Source of the DNA: Burkholderia sp. S171
GTDB taxonomy: Bacteria > Pseudomonadota > Gammaproteobacteria > Burkholderiales > Burkholderiaceae
DNA length: 64,000 bases
Direction of reading: 5' to 3'
Assembly: GCF_009766085.1 (NCBI RefSeq)
Contig: NZ_LMUF01000030.1
Location: 559,632 to 623,631, forward strand
Shown here: positions 38,862 through 45,292 of the stretch, in pieces
Layout of the letters: each line of letters begins with the position of its first letter
Numbering within the stretch: position 1 is the first letter of the stretch
Translations under genes and position numbers: made by a program
The notes under the pieces: model-generated
What the model was told of the DNA's origin: nothing
The model's database searches: none
The model's input: the letters and a program-made list of their open reading frames with translations, nothing else

Positions 38862-39170
38862 ATGATTCAACGTAATCCCCCTCATCCTGGTTCGCTGCTG
38901 CGCGAGGATGTTTTGCCGGCCCTGGGCTTGTTGACGGTAAGCGAGGCAGCCGAGTAAGTCGGCGTGTCCCGCGCAACCCTCTGGCGGGTTATCAATTAGC
39001 GCGCTGCTATCAGTCCCGAGATGGCTGCCCGACTCGAGCAGTGGACAACTGGACCGTCCGCGCTCGGCTGGTTGCAAATGCAAGTTAAATACGACATGTG
39101 GCAACTTCGCGCGAAGGGCATTCCGAAGGTCGCCCGGGCTCGCCCCGGCGCGCATGCACAGGCCGCTTAG
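38862..39170 (+). pseudogene. HigA-type antitoxin gene, inactivated by two in-frame stops
   Basis: The frame from ATG 38862 reads MIQRNPPHPGSLLRED, then LTVSEAAE, stop, VGVSRATLWRVIN, stop, RAAISPEMAARLEQW, then LGWLQMQVKYDMWQL. This is the Xre/HigA antitoxin plan: N-terminal NPPHPG, a helix-turn-helix and the C-terminal helix. TAA replaces codon 32 (38955-38957) and TAG codon 46 (38997-38999), both inside the DNA-binding helices; the rest is collinear for 102 codons. Single changes from CAA and CAG or GGG would explain both stops. No HigB toxin gene is found upstream or downstream, so the module is dead. Confidence 0.85.
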
Positions 39171-39292
39171 GCGCCGATCGTTACGGCCGGAACGCAGGCG
39201 TATGGGTTGCTGACTTGCACAGTTGAGGTTAGTCCGCCGGTCCGGAATATTTCATTAGGGTAACTAACGAAACAGAATTGCGTGATCGCACC

Positions 39293-40075
39293 TCACCGCC
39301 TCAACGCCGCCGCGGTCGCTTCATCGGCCGGAAAAAACAGTTCGATCGCCAGCTCCGACAATGTGATATCAATCGGCGTGCCAAATATCATCGTTGTACT
39401 GATGAATGACAACTGGCCCGCGGCCGTGCTCAACACGAACGGGATCACAATAGAAGATTCCCCCGCGTCATTCCGATCGGCTCCTCCCGGATAACGCTTC
39501 AGCTCACCGCGTAACGCACTCAACTGCGGATCAGCGCTCAGGGCAATCTGACGCTCCAGCCGCTCCAGCAAATGCGTGCGCCATTGCCCGAGATTCACAA
39601 TCTTCGACGCCAACCCCCGCGGATGCAGACTTAACCGCAACACATTCACCGGCGGTTCAAGCAACGCTGGATCAGCATCAGCGATAAGCGCAGCCACCGC
39701 ACCATTTGCCGACACCAAATTCCAATGCCGGTCGATAGCCAGCGCCGGATACGGCTCGTGCCCCTTCAAGATTTGCTCGACTGCGGTTCGTGCGGGCTGC
39801 ATCGATTGATCCGTGAGTGAGCGTTCCTGGAACACCGGCGCGAATCCTGCCGCGTTCAGCAACTCGTTACGCTCACGCAGCGGCACTTCAAGATACTCCG
39901 CAAGCCGCAGCACCATCGCGCGGCTCGGCGCGGCACGCCCCGTTTCGATAAAACTCAGATGCCGGCTCGAAATCTCCGCTTCGCTGGCCAGATAAAGCTG
40001 GCTCATGCGCCGTCGTTCGCGCCAGTGCTTGATCATTGGGCCGATACCCACAGCCGTCGCAGTCAGTGTGTTCAT
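39293..40075 (-). CDS. MmyB-type transcriptional regulator (Xre HTH plus ligand-binding domain)
   Basis: This 260-residue protein has an N-terminal helix-turn-helix (GPMIKHWRERRRMSQLYLAS and RHLSFIETGRAAPSRAMVLR) and a C-terminal PAS-like MmyB domain of about 150 residues (ALAIDRHWNLVSANGAVAAL). In the family these proteins regulate a divergent gene in response to an unknown, probably lipid-like, ligand. Here the divergent gene encodes a double NTF2-like protein and the gap holds a palindrome. AAGG precedes the ATG at 40075. The gene sits downstream of the dead HigA gene on the opposite strand. Confidence 0.92.
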   Translation of the reverse strand: MNTLTATAVGIGPMIKHWRERRRMSQLYLASEAEISSRHLSFIETGRAAPSRAMVLRLAEYLEVPLRERNELLNAAGFAPVFQERSLTDQSMQPARTAVEQILKGHEPYPALAIDRHWNLVSANGAVAALIADADPALLEPPVNVLRLSLHPRGLASKIVNLGQWRTHLLERLERQIALSADPQLSALRGELKRYPGGADRNDAGESSIVIPFVLSTAAGQLSFISTTMIFGTPIDITLSELAIELFFPADEATAAALRR

Positions 40076-40109
40076 GCACGTACCTTATCAAACCGGCGCA
40101 CGTGGCTCC

Positions 40110-40126
40110 ATTACCTGTCAGGTAAT
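40110..40126. promoter_or_regulatory. Palindromic operator candidate for the MmyB-type regulator
   Basis: ATTACCT-GTC-AGGTAAT is a perfect 7-bp dyad with a three-base centre in the gap between two divergent genes. It lies 35-51 bases before the regulator start and 92-108 before the other gene. Size and symmetry suit a dimeric HTH protein. Confidence 0.65.
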
Positions 40127-40217
40127 CGACGTACGACATGCTCGTCCCGATGATTGCTCCCAGGCCGCGCTAATCCCGGTCCGGCCATAGCCGCGAAGAC
40201 TATCGAAGGAGAGAATC

Positions 40218-40943
40218 ATGACTGAGCATGACGTTCTGGTGGGTCGTTATATCGATACATGGAACGAGACGGATGCGTCGCGTCGGAACGCTCTTGCCGA
40301 GCTGGTTTTGCTCGACGGCGCTCGCTACACCGACCCGATGATGAGCAGCACCGGCCCGAACGGATTCGCCGAGATGATCGGCGCATTCCAGGCACAGATG
40401 CCCGGGTTGACGTTCGAGCGGATGGGCGCAATTGATGCGACGGGCGCGATGGTCCGCTTCAGTTGGCGTCTGGTCGATGCCACTGGCCGGCAACTGGCGA
40501 GCGGGACGGACTTCGGCGTATTTTCGATCGACGGACGGTTCGCCGCCATTACCGGTTTTCTCGACAGTACGCTGATGGGCCCGGCATGGTGCGTGGAAAA
40601 GTACGCCGCGTTCTGGGCCGCGCCGGACTTCAGCCAGCCGAGCGATGAACTGGCGGCGGATATCGAAGGACATTGGCCGGGATTGCACGCGCCGTTGAAG
40701 GGCGTGGAGGCCTATGTGCGGCCGCTGCATGCATTGCTGCGCCACGTTCCGGATTTCAGGCTGGAAGTCGCCGACCACGCGAGTCGCGGCGACACAGTCT
40801 TCATCCGATGGATTGCCACGGGCACGCATGGCGATGTGCCGCTGCGCTTCGAAGGCGTGGACTGCGTGCGTCACAGCAATGGCCAGGTTTATGAGAACCG
40901 GATCTACTGCGATCATCCGTTGATCCAGGCGTTGAACCGTTAA
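40218..40943 (+). CDS. Protein with two NTF2/SnoaL-like domains
   Basis: This 241-residue protein appears to be two NTF2-like (SnoaL) cone folds in tandem. Residues about 1-115 contain YIDTWNETDASRRNALAELV, YTDPMMSSTGPNGFAEMIGA and a WRLVD strand; residues about 120-238 repeat the layout with YVRPLHALLRHVPDFRLEVA, FIRWIATGTH and GQVYENRIYCD. Such folds bind small hydrophobic ligands or act as isomerases, hydratases or cyclases; no catalytic residues can be assigned with confidence. AAGGAG stands right before the ATG. Expression is probably controlled by the divergent MmyB-type regulator. Confidence 0.75.
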   Translation: MTEHDVLVGRYIDTWNETDASRRNALAELVLLDGARYTDPMMSSTGPNGFAEMIGAFQAQMPGLTFERMGAIDATGAMVRFSWRLVDATGRQLASGTDFGVFSIDGRFAAITGFLDSTLMGPAWCVEKYAAFWAAPDFSQPSDELAADIEGHWPGLHAPLKGVEAYVRPLHALLRHVPDFRLEVADHASRGDTVFIRWIATGTHGDVPLRFEGVDCVRHSNGQVYENRIYCDHPLIQALNR

Positions 40944-41024
40944 CGGAATCGGCAAGCTTGTTTTTCTTGGATCGAGCGGGGCGCTTCGCCTGGGGGCCAA
41001 CATGGCGAGAGCGCCCGATTGAAC

Positions 41025-41405
41025 TCAGAGTTCGTCGCCGTCCAGATCGTCGGGGCCTTGCAGGTCCGTTTGTCCTGCTTCACCGCGTACAGCACGACGC
41101 TTGCGTTGCACATGGTAGGCCGTCAGTACAGCGTGCACGACCATGTCCAGCGCGGGTTTCGCGTTACCTTGCTTGTCCGTCCAGGTCTTCGGCGTGAGTG
41201 CGCCGGCAAGCGATACGCTGTCGCCGTCATCGAGCGCCTGGAGTGCGTCCTTGACGGTGTCGTCGAAGGCGATCACGTTCACGAACAGGCTCTCGCCGTC
41301 GCCGGCCGAGGCGCGAACCCGGCATGTTACGAAGTGCGTGCCGTGCTGACCCGTACGCACTTGCGCCGTGCCGTAGAGACGTCCGGAAACCAGGCCGTCG
41401 ATCAT
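41025..41405 (-). CDS. Small single-stranded-DNA-binding (OB-fold) protein
   Basis: This 126-residue protein has the SSB OB-fold pattern: MIDGLVSGRLYGTAQVRTGQ, FVTCRVRASAGDGESLFVNV, then DSVSLAGALTPKTWTDKQGN. It ends in an acidic tail (DLDGDEL), as SSB proteins do, but lacks the hydrophobic DIPF tip. It is clearly shorter and more divergent than the housekeeping SSB, so it is an accessory paralogue, possibly for recombination or competence. The start at 41405 has GGAGAGG upstream; the longer reading to 41420 does not. Confidence 0.82.
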   Translation of the reverse strand: MIDGLVSGRLYGTAQVRTGQHGTHFVTCRVRASAGDGESLFVNVIAFDDTVKDALQALDDGDSVSLAGALTPKTWTDKQGNAKPALDMVVHAVLTAYHVQRKRRAVRGEAGQTDLQGPDDLDGDEL

Positions 41406-41531
41406 GGTGTACCTCTCCAAAATTCACCGATTGTCTCATTCCCTCACTCACTCACTCGCGAGCAGACGTTTCGCGGCTGCATGGATCGGCTGAGGTTAGA
41501 TCGCGCCCGCGTGCGTCCTCGCCATGCGCGT

Positions 41532-41885
41532 CTACTTCCGCTTGGCTTCCTCGAGACACGCTGCCAGCTTCTCGAAATAGTCGAGCGCCTTGCGTGTGGG
41601 CATGACAGTCTTGGACCGCAGATCCGTGCTCGATTCGTCGACTGAGACGAGTCCTTCCTGTCTGAGCCGCGTGAGTTTGCGGTGCACCGTAGCAGGCGCG
41701 CCTGCGACCGATAACGCCATCGTCTCCGTCACGGTCAGCGTACGCCCCGCGTGCCAGGCTGCTGTCAGCGCTTCGAGCAGCCGTTCTTCGGCGGCATCGA
41801 GTTTCGGAAAAGACGGCAACGCCTGAACCGCCTGAGCAAGGTTCAGGAATCGAAAATAGGTATCTACAAGGTGTTTTTTTGCCAT
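41532..41885 (-). CDS. Winged-helix DNA-binding protein (MarR-like)
   Basis: This protein of about 117 residues has a compact winged-helix core: AAEERLLEALTAAWHAGRTL, then TVTETMALSVAGAPATVHRK with the recognition helix and LTRLRQEGLVSV wing, then a dimerising C-terminal helix. The fold is MarR-like, but I see no effector site. The start may be ATG 41885 or ATG 41906; neither has a strong ribosome-binding site. It is upstream of the SSB-like gene in the same direction. Targets are unknown. Confidence 0.75.
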   Translation of the reverse strand: MAKKHLVDTYFRFLNLAQAVQALPSFPKLDAAEERLLEALTAAWHAGRTLTVTETMALSVAGAPATVHRKLTRLRQEGLVSVDESSTDLRSKTVMPTRKALDYFEKLAACLEEAKRK

Positions 41886-42255
41886 GGCGGCGGACTCGAA
41901 ATGCATCTGTGAATCATATCATCGCCAGTAAACCGACTCCCAAACCCTTATCAGCTTGATAATTAAATGTTACGATTTGCGAAAGAGGGTGTGTATCGGC
42001 GCAAGAAAGTGACGCGCACCTGGACCTGAGAGAGTGATTAAAAAAGAGCGCGTTGCCCTGCGGCTGGAAGCAGGGCAACGTAGCCAATCGAACAAATTGA
42101 ACGGCTTTATATTCGCATCGCAAGGCGGCAATGGCGATGCGCTTCAACACGCAATACGCGCACGATCCAAAAACCATTTGCATCGGGTTCACGCGATGAC
42201 TTCATCGTTCTTCGCACAAGCGCAGAAAACGGTCGGGCCGACTGACTCTGTGTTC
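41886..42255. other. Intergenic region with a minus-strand hairpin
   Basis: These 370 bases contain no supportable gene on either strand. They hold the promoter of the winged-helix gene and, at 42040-42079, the terminator of the membrane-protein gene to the right. The small open frames here lack ribosome-binding sites and protein-like composition. Confidence 0.35.
42040..42079 (-). terminator. Terminator-like hairpin after the membrane-protein gene
   Basis: On the minus strand a 10-bp stem (GTTGCCCTGC with GCAGGGCAAC, eight-base loop) is followed by GCGCTC and six T. It is 177 bases beyond the stop of the gene at 42256-42825. Confidence 0.6.
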
Positions 42256-42825
42256 TCAACGTGAGCGCGATGCGCGGTGCATCGACGCATGCATGCGCGT
42301 GACAAACCAAAGACCCAGCTTGAGCGTGTAGATAATCATGAGCGTACCAGTCAGGTCCCCGATAAACATCACGATAAAACGTTCGCCGACATTGGTGGTA
42401 TCGCCGCTCAACGCACACCACGCTTGCTGCATTGCCGGGCCCGCGATTGAATAGAGCAGGATCAGCACTAACAGACGTCCGGCCGTGAGATTCGCGAGTG
42501 ACTGACTGAGACCAAGTTTGCGCGTGGCGAAGAAATACACGAGATACGGCGCAAGCGCGGAGATAATGCCGCCGAAAGTCGCGCGAACTGGATCGTCCGG
42601 GAAGTAATAAAAGAAACAACCGATCCACGACGCGATGAGTATCCCAATCGCGCCCAGACCGCCGAATAACAGCGTACACAGCAGGCGTATGCCGGCAGGC
42701 AGATAGATCCAGTTGACTCCGAGCACGAACTCCGAGTGCCTGAAAATCCATTCGTTCGCGACCAGCGTCAGCAGGAAGACGAGGGTGGTGCCGCAGACTA
42801 CGGCGAGACGATGGCGGATAGGCAT
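42256..42825 (-). CDS. Multi-pass membrane protein, MASE1-like
   Basis: This 189-residue protein has about five hydrophobic segments (residues 9-25, 38-58, 60-75, 84-101, 116-135 and 150-172). The segment WIYLPAGIRLLCTLLFGGLG resembles the conserved start of MASE1 sensory membrane domains, but no signalling output domain follows. It could be a stand-alone sensor or transporter-like protein; I cannot assign a function. It is flanked by a terminator downstream. The start is the first ATG with the hydrophobic N-terminus. Confidence 0.72.
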   Translation of the reverse strand: MPIRHRLAVVCGTTLVFLLTLVANEWIFRHSEFVLGVNWIYLPAGIRLLCTLLFGGLGAIGILIASWIGCFFYYFPDDPVRATFGGIISALAPYLVYFFATRKLGLSQSLANLTAGRLLVLILLYSIAGPAMQQAWCALSGDTTNVGERFIVMFIGDLTGTLMIIYTLKLGLWFVTRMHASMHRASRSR

Positions 42826-43144
42826 AGATAAATCAGAAGCTCAAACGCGGTCACGCGAAAGCCCGGCACGTTGCGAACGTCATTCGGGTTGCAGTGATTG
42901 AAAAACGATACAAACGATGCGTGCGATGCGTGTAATACCCACAATTCTATCAGTGCACCTCAAGCCGCCCGCGGCGCGTACCCAATCCAGCGAGCACGGC
43001 GCCAAGCGATAACGCTCAGCTAAAGAAATGTTGTGTCACACCCTGACGGCGGTGGTAATTCGGAGTTACCAACTTGAAACATTTAGGCCGGTTCGTTCCG
43101 CTAAGATTTACTCAACGAACCTACTCCGTTGAGGTGCACTTCAA
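42826..43144. other. Intergenic region upstream of the first PXPV-type gene
   Basis: These 319 bases hold the promoters of two divergent genes. A dyad (TGGTAA 43053-43058, TTACCA 43066-43071) lies just before TTGAAA (43074). TTGAAA, 18 bases and CCGCTAAGAT then form a block also seen before the paralogous gene at 43751. Confidence 0.4.
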
Positions 43145-43471
43145 ATGAACAATAGACTGAAAACTTCCATTTTTGCCGGCGCGATTGCAATCGGGGCGCT
43201 CGGGATGTCAGGCGCAGCGATGGCCCAAGTGCGTCTTGGTATCAATATCGGCGTGCCTGCACCGGTGTACGTCGCGCCGCAGCCGGTCTACGCACCGCCG
43301 CCGCCTCCAGTTGTCTACGCGCCGCCTCCGCCGGTGTATGTCGGAGCGCCGGTCGTGGTAGTCGGCTGGCACGGTGATCGTTACTGGGACGGCCGCCGCT
43401 ACTGGAATCACGACGACTGGTACCGCTATCACGGTCACGGCGGTCATTACGATCATCGCGGCTGGCACTAA
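43145..43471 (+). CDS. Secreted PXPV-repeat protein with His-rich tail (first paralogue)
   Basis: This 108-residue protein has a signal peptide ending GAAMAQ, then a Pro-rich central part with repeated PxPV/PPPPPV units (PAPVYVAPQPVYAPPPPPVV), then the motif GDRYWDGRRYWNHDDWYRYH and a His/Gly/Tyr-rich end. It fits the PXPV-repeat family of proteobacterial exported proteins. The composition of the tail suggests metal or polyanion binding, which is inference. A second copy lies 280 bases downstream. A strong terminator follows. Confidence 0.8.
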   Translation: MNNRLKTSIFAGAIAIGALGMSGAAMAQVRLGINIGVPAPVYVAPQPVYAPPPPPVVYAPPPPVYVGAPVVVVGWHGDRYWDGRRYWNHDDWYRYHGHGGHYDHRGWH

Positions 43472-43512
43472 CGTCGGTCCGCGAACACAGTACCCGTCAG
43501 ATATCTGGCCCC

Positions 43513-43550
43513 AAGGCCATCCGGCGAAAGCCGGGTGGCCTTTGTTTTTT
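43513..43550 (+). terminator. Intrinsic terminator between the two PXPV-type genes
   Basis: A 13-bp stem with G-U wobble (aaggccatccggc with gccgggtggcctt) closes a GAAA tetraloop and is followed by TTGTTTTTT. It separates the two paralogues, so each has its own transcript. Confidence 0.92.
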
Positions 43551-43750
43551 GAGCGTCCCGCCAGCTCGCCGCCTGACGCAACCCCCGACCACACCCGAAT
43601 CGCGGTTTTTCATGATGTAACAAAGAGTAAGCTTTCAACAGACGATACCCGTTCGCTGAAGAACAACTTACAAAGTTGAAGTACCGGATTGAAGGCGATC
43701 CGCTATATTCGCTTCCACCTGAACAATGACGGCCAGAGGCGCGCCTTTAC

Positions 43751-44173
43751 ATGAACAAGATAAAAAGCATCCGGATCCTGACCGGCGTTGCCGGTCTGTG
43801 CCTCGCGACGATATCCGGCTTTGCCCACGCCCAAGTGCACGTGGGGATCAACATCGGGATTCCGGCTCCGGTCTATGTGGCACCGCAGCCTTACTACGCA
43901 CCGCCGCCACCACCGGTCATCTATCAACCGGCTCCCGTCTATGTGCAGCCGGGAATCGTGATCGGGTGGTATGGCAATCGTTACTATGATGGTCGCCGCT
44001 ATTGGGGGCGTGACGAGTGGTATCGGCACAATGGCGGCCGCCCGAACTATGGTCATGGCGGCCCGGGATACGGCGGCCATGGTGGGAATTACAACCATGG
44101 CGGGAACAACAACCATGGCGGGAACAACAACTACCATGGCGGGAATGGCGGCCACAACGGCCACCGCAATTAA
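43751..44173 (+). CDS. Secreted PXPV-repeat protein with Gly/Asn/His-rich tail (second paralogue)
   Basis: This 140-residue paralogue of the gene before it has a signal peptide (cleavage after AHA), the shared segment VHVGINIGIPAPVYVAPQPY, a PPPPP stretch and the motif GNRYYDGRRYWGRDEWYRHN. Its tail differs: a Gly/Asn/His repeat of the type NHGGN, where the DNA repeats a 12-base ACCATGGCGGGA-like unit several times. The tail is probably disordered. The two genes are a tandem duplication with diverged tails. The ORF carries its own upstream block resembling that of the first copy. Confidence 0.8.
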   Translation: MNKIKSIRILTGVAGLCLATISGFAHAQVHVGINIGIPAPVYVAPQPYYAPPPPPVIYQPAPVYVQPGIVIGWYGNRYYDGRRYWGRDEWYRHNGGRPNYGHGGPGYGGHGGNYNHGGNNNHGGNNNYHGGNGGHNGHRN

Positions 44174-44193
44174 ACACCTTGATCAGACGCATT

Positions 44194-44227
44194 AAAAAAG
44201 CCGTCCTGCGCAAGCAGGACGGCTTTT
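44194..44227. terminator. Bidirectional terminator between the second PXPV-type gene and fabI
   Basis: An 11-bp perfect stem (agccgtcctgc with gcaggacggct) with a GCAA tetraloop is flanked by six A and four T, so it serves both converging genes. Confidence 0.92.
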
Positions 44228-44267
44228 GACTTATGGGCGACTCGAAAGAGACGCCGCCATCGAACCA

Positions 44268-45065
44268 CTACTCCGAGATCGCCTGCGGGGCCATCCCACC
44301 GACCACGGCATTAAAGCCGCTATCGACGTGGATGATCTCGGCGCTCACGCCGCCCGCCAGATCCGACAGCAGGAACGCCGCCACATTGCCGACCTGATCG
44401 ATGGTCACATTGCGCCGCATCGGCGCGTTGTTTTCGACAAACTCGAGAATCTTGCCAAAGCCCTTGATGCCGCTTGCCGCCAGGGTCTTGATCGGACCCG
44501 CCGAGATGCCGTTTACGCGCACGCCCTTGTCTCCAAGAGACACCGCCAGATAACGCACACTGGCTTCAAGCGATGCCTTCGCCAGGCCCATCGTGTTGTA
44601 GTTCGGGATCGCCCGCTCGGCGCCGAGATAGCTCAGTGTGAGCAACGAGGCATCGGGGGAGAGCATGGATTGCGCGGCTTTGGCGAGCGCCGGGAAGCTG
44701 TACGCGGAAATATCGTGGGCGATGCGGAAGTTCTCGCGCGTCATGCCATCGAGGAAATTGCCCGCGATCGCTTCGCGCGGCGCAAAGCCGATGGAATGCA
44801 CGAGACCGTCGAGCGTGTCCCAGCGTTCTTTCAGCGAGACGAAGAGGGCGTCGATTTCCTCGTCGCTACCCACGTCGCACGGAAACACGAGATCGCTGCC
44901 GAATTCGGTCGCGAACTCGGTAATGCGGTCCTTGAAGCGGTCCCCCACATAGGTGAAGGCGAGTTCGGCGCCTTCGCGCTTGCATGCCGCCGCGATGCCA
45001 TAGGCAATCGAGCGGTTCGACAACAAGCCCGTCAGCAGAATCCGTTTTCCAGCGAGAAATCCCAT
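44268..45065 (-). CDS. fabI: Enoyl-[acyl-carrier-protein] reductase (NADH)
   Basis: This 265-residue short-chain dehydrogenase reduces enoyl-ACP in the last step of each fatty acid elongation cycle. The FabI form is shown by the N-terminal [20 protein letters not shown], the active-site spacing Tyr-x6-Lys ([10 protein letters not shown], preceded by SYLGAERAI) and [17 protein letters not shown]. Length and motifs are those of the triclosan-sensitive class. It shares the divergent gap with yejA and has the bidirectional terminator at its 3' side. The large plus-strand frame opposite it is a shadow. Confidence 0.96.
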   Translation of the reverse strand: MGFLAGKRILLTGLLSNRSIAYGIAAACKREGAELAFTYVGDRFKDRITEFATEFGSDLVFPCDVGSDEEIDALFVSLKERWDTLDGLVHSIGFAPREAIAGNFLDGMTRENFRIAHDISAYSFPALAKAAQSMLSPDASLLTLSYLGAERAIPNYNTMGLAKASLEASVRYLAVSLGDKGVRVNGISAGPIKTLAASGIKGFGKILEFVENNAPMRRNVTIDQVGNVAAFLLSDLAGGVSAEIIHVDSGFNAVVGGMAPQAISE

Positions 45066-45212
45066 GAATGCTCCTTAAGAAGTCGATATCGCACATGCGC
45101 CGGGCTGAGCGCGCGCAAGCCGTGCGCGCGTCGTTACAATGCCCGGGACAGTGGTTTTAGTAGAATTCTCTCACATCGCCTCATGCCGCTTAAGGCGTGC
45201 AGCGCTTGGGGC

Positions 45213-45245
45213 GCCGTTCAGAGCCCGGAGCTGGCTCTGAACGGC
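45213..45245 (+). promoter_or_regulatory. Leader hairpin upstream of yejA
   Basis: GCCGTTCAGAGCC and GGCTCTGAACGGC form a perfect 13-bp stem with a seven-base loop, 47 bases before the yejA ATG and followed by CTGTTTTTCC. It may attenuate or terminate yejA leader transcription. Confidence 0.55.
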
Positions 45246-45292
45246 AGGCTGTTTTTCCGATCATCGTTTCACTGGTACTTATAAAGGCACTC

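Noticed and set aside
42034..42264. 76-codon plus-strand frame in the 41.9-42.3 kb gap
   Set aside because: It covers the terminator hairpin, lacks a ribosome-binding site and shows no protein-like pattern.
38689..43144. Genomic island with attachment sites at tRNA-Ser
   Set aside because: No integrase gene and no repeat of the tRNA 3' end were found within the window, so the island idea is kept only as a weak hypothesis.
44226..45284. 352-codon plus-strand frame over fabI
   Set aside because: FabI on the other strand has all family motifs; the antisense frame has none and crosses the divergent promoter region.
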